From assembly GCA_001898625.1 (NCBI GenBank), contig MKUP01000033.1:630684-694683 (forward strand): a DNA stretch of 64,000 nt. Reading direction: 5' to 3'. The notes under the pieces were generated by a model that was not told the origin of the DNA, made no database searches, and worked only from the letters and a program-made list of their open reading frames with translations. This DNA comes from Burkholderiales bacterium 67-32 (GTDB taxonomy: Bacteria; Pseudomonadota; Gammaproteobacteria; Burkholderiales; Burkholderiaceae_B). Made by a program: the position numbers and the translations under genes. Positions 61,012 through 64,000 of the stretch are shown here, piece by piece (positions within the stretch are counted from its first letter, which is position 1; each line of letters begins with the position of its first letter).

Positions 61012-62454
61012 ATGAACACACCGGAATACCATCTGTACATAGCCGGCGAATGGGTGCCGGGCGTCTCCGCCCGCCCCAACGTCAACCCCTCGGACACGAG
61101 CGACGTGATCGGCCTGTACGCGCAGGCCGACGCCGAGCTGGCGCACCGCGCCATCGCCGCGGCAGCGCGGGCCCGGCCGGCCTGGGGCGCGTCCACGCCC
61201 CAGCAGCGCTTCGACGTGCTGGACGCGGTCGGCAACGAGCTGCTGGCGCGCAAGGAAGAAATCGGCCGCATGCTGTCGCGCGAAGAAGGCAAGACCCTGC
61301 CCGAGGGCATGGGCGAGGTCGCGCGCGCCGCCATGATCTTCAAGTTCTTCGCCGGCGAGGCGCTGCGCACGCCGGGCGACCTGCTGCCGTCGGTGCGGCC
61401 CAACGTCGGCGTGGAAGTATTCCGCCAGCCCGTGGGCACGGTCGGCCTGATCACGCCGTGGAACTTCCCCATCGCCATTCCGGCGTGGAAGATCGCGCCG
61501 GCGCTGGCCTACGGCAACACCGTCGTGTTCAAGCCCGCCGAGCTGGTGCCGGGTTCGGCCTGGCTGCTGGCCGAGATCCTGTCGCGCACCGCGCTGCCCA
61601 AGGGCGCGTTCAACCTCGTCATGGGCGCGGGCTCGGCGGTCGGCCAGGCCTTCGTCGATTCCCCCGAGGTCCAGGCCATCAGCTTCACCGGCTCGGTGGC
61701 CACCGGCCGCCGCATCATCGCCAGCGCCACCGCGCGCGGCGCCAAGGTGCAGTGCGAGATGGGCGGCAAGAACCCGCTGGTGGTGCTGGACGACGCCAAC
61801 CTGGAGCAGGCCGTGGAAACCGCGGTGCAGGGGTCGTTTTTCTCCACCGGCCAGCGGTGCACGGCATCGAGCAAGCTGATCGTGACCGCGAACATCCATG
61901 ACCGCTTCGTGCAGGCGATGCGCGAACGCATGGCCAAGCTGAACGTCGGCCACGCACTGCGCGCCGGCGTGGACATCGGGCCGGTGGTGGACGAGCGCCA
62001 GCTCGCGCAGAACCTGTCCTACCTGGACATCGCCCGGCGCGAGGGCGCCCAGGCCATCATCGGCGGCGAGACGCTGGAGCGCGACACCGTCGGCCATTTC
62101 CAGGCGCCCGCGCTGGTAATCGGCACCGAACCCGGCATGCGCATCAACCGCGAGGAAGTCTTCGGCCCCGTCGCCAGCGTGCTGCGCGCCCGCGACTACG
62201 ACGAAGCCCTGCACCTGGCCAACGACACCGAGTTCGGCCTGGCCTCCGGCATCTGCACGACCTCGCTCAAGTACGCCACGCATTTCCGGCAGCACGCCCA
62301 GGCGGGCATGGTGATGGTGAACCTGCCCACGGCCGGCGTCGACTATCACGTGCCCTTCGGCGGCACCAAGGCTTCATCCTACGGGCCGCGCGAGCAGGGA
62401 CGCCACGCGGCCGAGTTCTACACCACGGTCAAGACCGCCTATATCGCAAGCTGA
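61012..62454 (+). CDS. Aldehyde dehydrogenase of the alpha-ketoglutarate-semialdehyde type
   Basis: A 480-residue enzyme. Asn151 in TPWNFPIAIPAWK, Glu249 in CEMGGKNPLVV and Cys283 in GQRCTASSKLI form the active site. Wording and length match ketoglutarate-semialdehyde (2,5-dioxovalerate) dehydrogenases of sugar-acid catabolism, which deliver 2-oxoglutarate. It follows the FAH-fold enzyme by 7 bases, completing a plausible dehydratase, FAH enzyme and semialdehyde dehydrogenase route. Confidence 0.9.
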   Translation: MNTPEYHLYIAGEWVPGVSARPNVNPSDTSDVIGLYAQADAELAHRAIAAAARARPAWGASTPQQRFDVLDAVGNELLARKEEIGRMLSREEGKTLPEGMGEVARAAMIFKFFAGEALRTPGDLLPSVRPNVGVEVFRQPVGTVGLITPWNFPIAIPAWKIAPALAYGNTVVFKPAELVPGSAWLLAEILSRTALPKGAFNLVMGAGSAVGQAFVDSPEVQAISFTGSVATGRRIIASATARGAKVQCEMGGKNPLVVLDDANLEQAVETAVQGSFFSTGQRCTASSKLIVTANIHDRFVQAMRERMAKLNVGHALRAGVDIGPVVDERQLAQNLSYLDIARREGAQAIIGGETLERDTVGHFQAPALVIGTEPGMRINREEVFGPVASVLRARDYDEALHLANDTEFGLASGICTTSLKYATHFRQHAQAGMVMVNLPTAGVDYHVPFGGTKASSYGPREQGRHAAEFYTTVKTAYIAS

Positions 62455-62503
62455 AACCCCCATCGCCCGCCAGGAAAAGACGGGCCTCATCCAGGAGACG
62501 AAC

Positions 62504-63484
62504 ATGCACTTTCCCCCCCGCCGCGGGCTGGCCCTGGCCGCCGCCTGCACGCTGCTCGCCGCGCCCGCCGTCCAGGCCCAGGGCAATTTCCCCAGCCAGC
62601 CGATCCGGATCATCGTCGGCTCGGAGGCCGGCAGCGCACCGGACGTGCTGGCCCGCGTGCTCGGCAAGGAGCTGTCCGCGGGACTGGGGCAGGCCATCAT
62701 CGTCGAGAACCGCGCCGGCGCCACCGGCACCATAGGCGCCAACGCGGTGGCCTCGGCCGCGCCCGACGGCTACACGCTGCTGATGGGCACGGTGTCCAAC
62801 ATCGCGCTGGCCCCGTCCTTCTACCCCATCAAGTACAAGCCCACCGAAAGCTTCACTCCCATCAGCATGGTCGCCTCGGTGCCGCTGGTGCTGGTGGCCT
62901 CGCCGGCCACCGGCATCGCCAGCGTCGAGCAACTGCGCGCCAAGCTCAAGCAGGCGCCCAAGGGCTCGTACAGCTATTCCTCGCCCGGCGTGGGCGGCCC
63001 CCAGCATCTGGCCGGCGTGCTGCTGGGCAAGCAGATGGGCACGGAGCTGCTGCACGTTCCCTACAAGAGCGGCGGCGCGGCGCTGACCGCGGTGGCCGGC
63101 GGCGAAACCCAGATCGGCTTCGCCGGCATCGCCGCCGCCATCGGCCTGGTGCAGGCCAAGCGCGTGACGCCCCTGTTCGTGACCGCCGGCCAGCGCTTCC
63201 CGCAATTCCCCAGCGTGCCGTCCGCGCCGGAAGCCGGACTGCCCGAGCTGGACGTGGACAACTGGCACGCGCTGTTCGCGCCGGCCGGCCTGCCCGCGCC
63301 CGTGCGCGCCACGCTGGAGGCGGCGGTCAACAAGGCCTTGCAGGCGCCCGAGGTGAAGAAGCAGTTCGAATCGCTGGGCGCCGCGCCCACGGGCAGCACC
63401 GGCAAGGAGCTGGCCGAGAAAGTCACCGCGGAAACCGCGCGCTGGACGAAAATCGTCGACGACAACGGCATCAAGGCACAGTAG
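62504..63484 (+). CDS. Bug/TctC-type periplasmic receptor paired with a sulfatase
   Basis: A 326-residue receptor, CAGGAGACGAAC before ATG 62504, signal peptide ending APAVQAQ. The N-terminal loop is IIVGSEAGSAPDVLARVLG, sharing Gly-Ser-Ala-Pro-Asp with the receptor at 52563. IIVENRAGATGTIGAN and LHVPYKSGGAALTAV follow. The next gene, a sulfatase, begins directly after its stop codon with no gap. Confidence 0.93.
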   Translation: MHFPPRRGLALAAACTLLAAPAVQAQGNFPSQPIRIIVGSEAGSAPDVLARVLGKELSAGLGQAIIVENRAGATGTIGANAVASAAPDGYTLLMGTVSNIALAPSFYPIKYKPTESFTPISMVASVPLVLVASPATGIASVEQLRAKLKQAPKGSYSYSSPGVGGPQHLAGVLLGKQMGTELLHVPYKSGGAALTAVAGGETQIGFAGIAAAIGLVQAKRVTPLFVTAGQRFPQFPSVPSAPEAGLPELDVDNWHALFAPAGLPAPVRATLEAAVNKALQAPEVKKQFESLGAAPTGSTGKELAEKVTAETARWTKIVDDNGIKAQ

Positions 63485-64000
63485 ATGAAACCCTCCAACC
63501 TGCTGATCATCATGGACGACGAGCACAACAAGAAAGTGCTCGGCTACAACGGCCATCCCATGGTCCGCACCCCCAACCTGGACCGGCTGGCCGCGCGCAG
63601 CACCTCGTTCGAGGCCGCCTATTCCAGCTCTCCCATCTGCGTGCCGGCGCGGGCGGCCTTCGCCACCGGCCGCGACGTGCACGAGACGGGCTACTGGGAC
63701 AACGCCATCGCCTACGACGGCCGCGTCCCCAGCTGGGCCCACGCGCTGCGCGACGCCGGCCGGCTGGCGGTGTCCATCGGCAAGCTGCACTACACCGGCG
63801 ACGACATCGACGGCGGCTTCACCGAGCAGATCATCCCCATGCACATCGAGGCCGGGGTCGGCGACCTGTACGGACTGATACGCGACCCGCTACCCATCCG
63901 CCACCAGTCGGCCGACCTGGCCAAGAGCATCGGACCCGGCGAAAGCAGCTACACCCGGTACGACCGCGACATCACCGACAAGACGGTCGAATGGCTGCAC
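63485..64000 (+). CDS. Sulfatase, 5' part (runs off the window)
   Basis: The first 172 residues of a sulfatase; the gene continues past 64000. ATG 63485 directly follows the TAG of the Bug gene. The formylglycine motif is Cys52-Val-Pro-Ala-Arg56 in SSSPICVPARAAFATGR, the metal pair Asp11-Asp12 is in IIMDDEHNKK, and the GKLHYTG element follows. Wording is close to choline-sulfatase and cytoplasmic arylsulfatases. No signal peptide is present. It is the second sulfatase of this operon and the third in the window. Confidence 0.9.
   Translation, partial: MKPSNLLIIMDDEHNKKVLGYNGHPMVRTPNLDRLAARSTSFEAAYSSSPICVPARAAFATGRDVHETGYWDNAIAYDGRVPSWAHALRDAGRLAVSIGKLHYTGDDIDGGFTEQIIPMHIEAGVGDLYGLIRDPLPIRHQSADLAKSIGPGESSYTRYDRDITDKTVEWLH

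Noticed and set aside
1-64000. tRNA genes or attachment sites at the island borders
   Set aside because: Looked for near 1-2600 and 17526-20760; no cloverleaf, T-loop sequence or flanking direct repeats were recognised.

Overview
The window looks like chromosomal DNA of a high-GC betaproteobacterium of the Alcaligenaceae (Bordetella/Achromobacter type). The main reason is nine separate genes for Bug/TctC-type periplasmic receptors, a family greatly expanded in that group. They are mixed with LysR and GntR regulators, amidohydrolases and short catabolic operons. Two stretches are clearly lower in GC and look acquired: about 1-2600 and about 17540-20750. No rRNA, tRNA, insertion sequence or CRISPR array was recognised.

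Layout. 1-2600 is an accessory segment: a winged-helix protein followed at once by a helically phased TCAAGG repeat array, two REP-like hairpins and a small immunity-sized protein. 2602-6653 holds an ABC exporter half-transporter, a DUF1090 protein, a GNAT acetyltransferase, a DUF817 membrane protein and a small exported protein. 6739-16493 holds two small-molecule catabolic clusters on the minus strand (Bug receptors, dehydrogenase, alpha/beta hydrolase, VOC enzyme; Asp/Glu racemase, Bug, argininosuccinate-lyase-like enzyme) with LysR regulators, a LigI-type hydrolase and a broken racemase copy. 17526-20759 is a defence island with a complete retron (promoter, msr-msd RNA, nucleoside-deoxyribosyltransferase-like effector, reverse transcriptase) and a HEPN-like protein. 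20760-25791 is an operon of esterase, cupin, flavin reductase and Bug followed by a sigma-54 activator whose phenol and zinc pocket residues match MopR/DmpR. 25797-33612 holds further Bug, amidohydrolase and sulfatase units. 33729-40449 holds a LysR gene, hipBA, the last two enzymes of meta-cleavage catabolism (mhpE/mhpF), a diguanylate cyclase and an Lrp regulator. 40459-45606 holds a NarX-type two-component pair, an exported charged protein and a GntR protein with an apparent second winged helix. 45746-50648 is a catabolic operon. 50684-52444 is an ECF sigma/anti-sigma unit.

52498 to the end is one long, tightly packed operon: Bug, sulfatase, GntR, SMP-30 lactonase, beta-propeller, PdxA-like dehydrogenase, rhamnonate-dehydratase-like enzyme, FAH-fold enzyme, ketoglutarate-semialdehyde-type dehydrogenase, Bug, sulfatase (cut by the window edge). 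Together with a third Bug-sulfatase pair at 31213-33612, it suggests uptake of sulfated organic acids and desulfation inside the cell. The retron and this sulfatase operon are the two systems most worth following up. All functional names come from motif recognition by eye; no database search was run.
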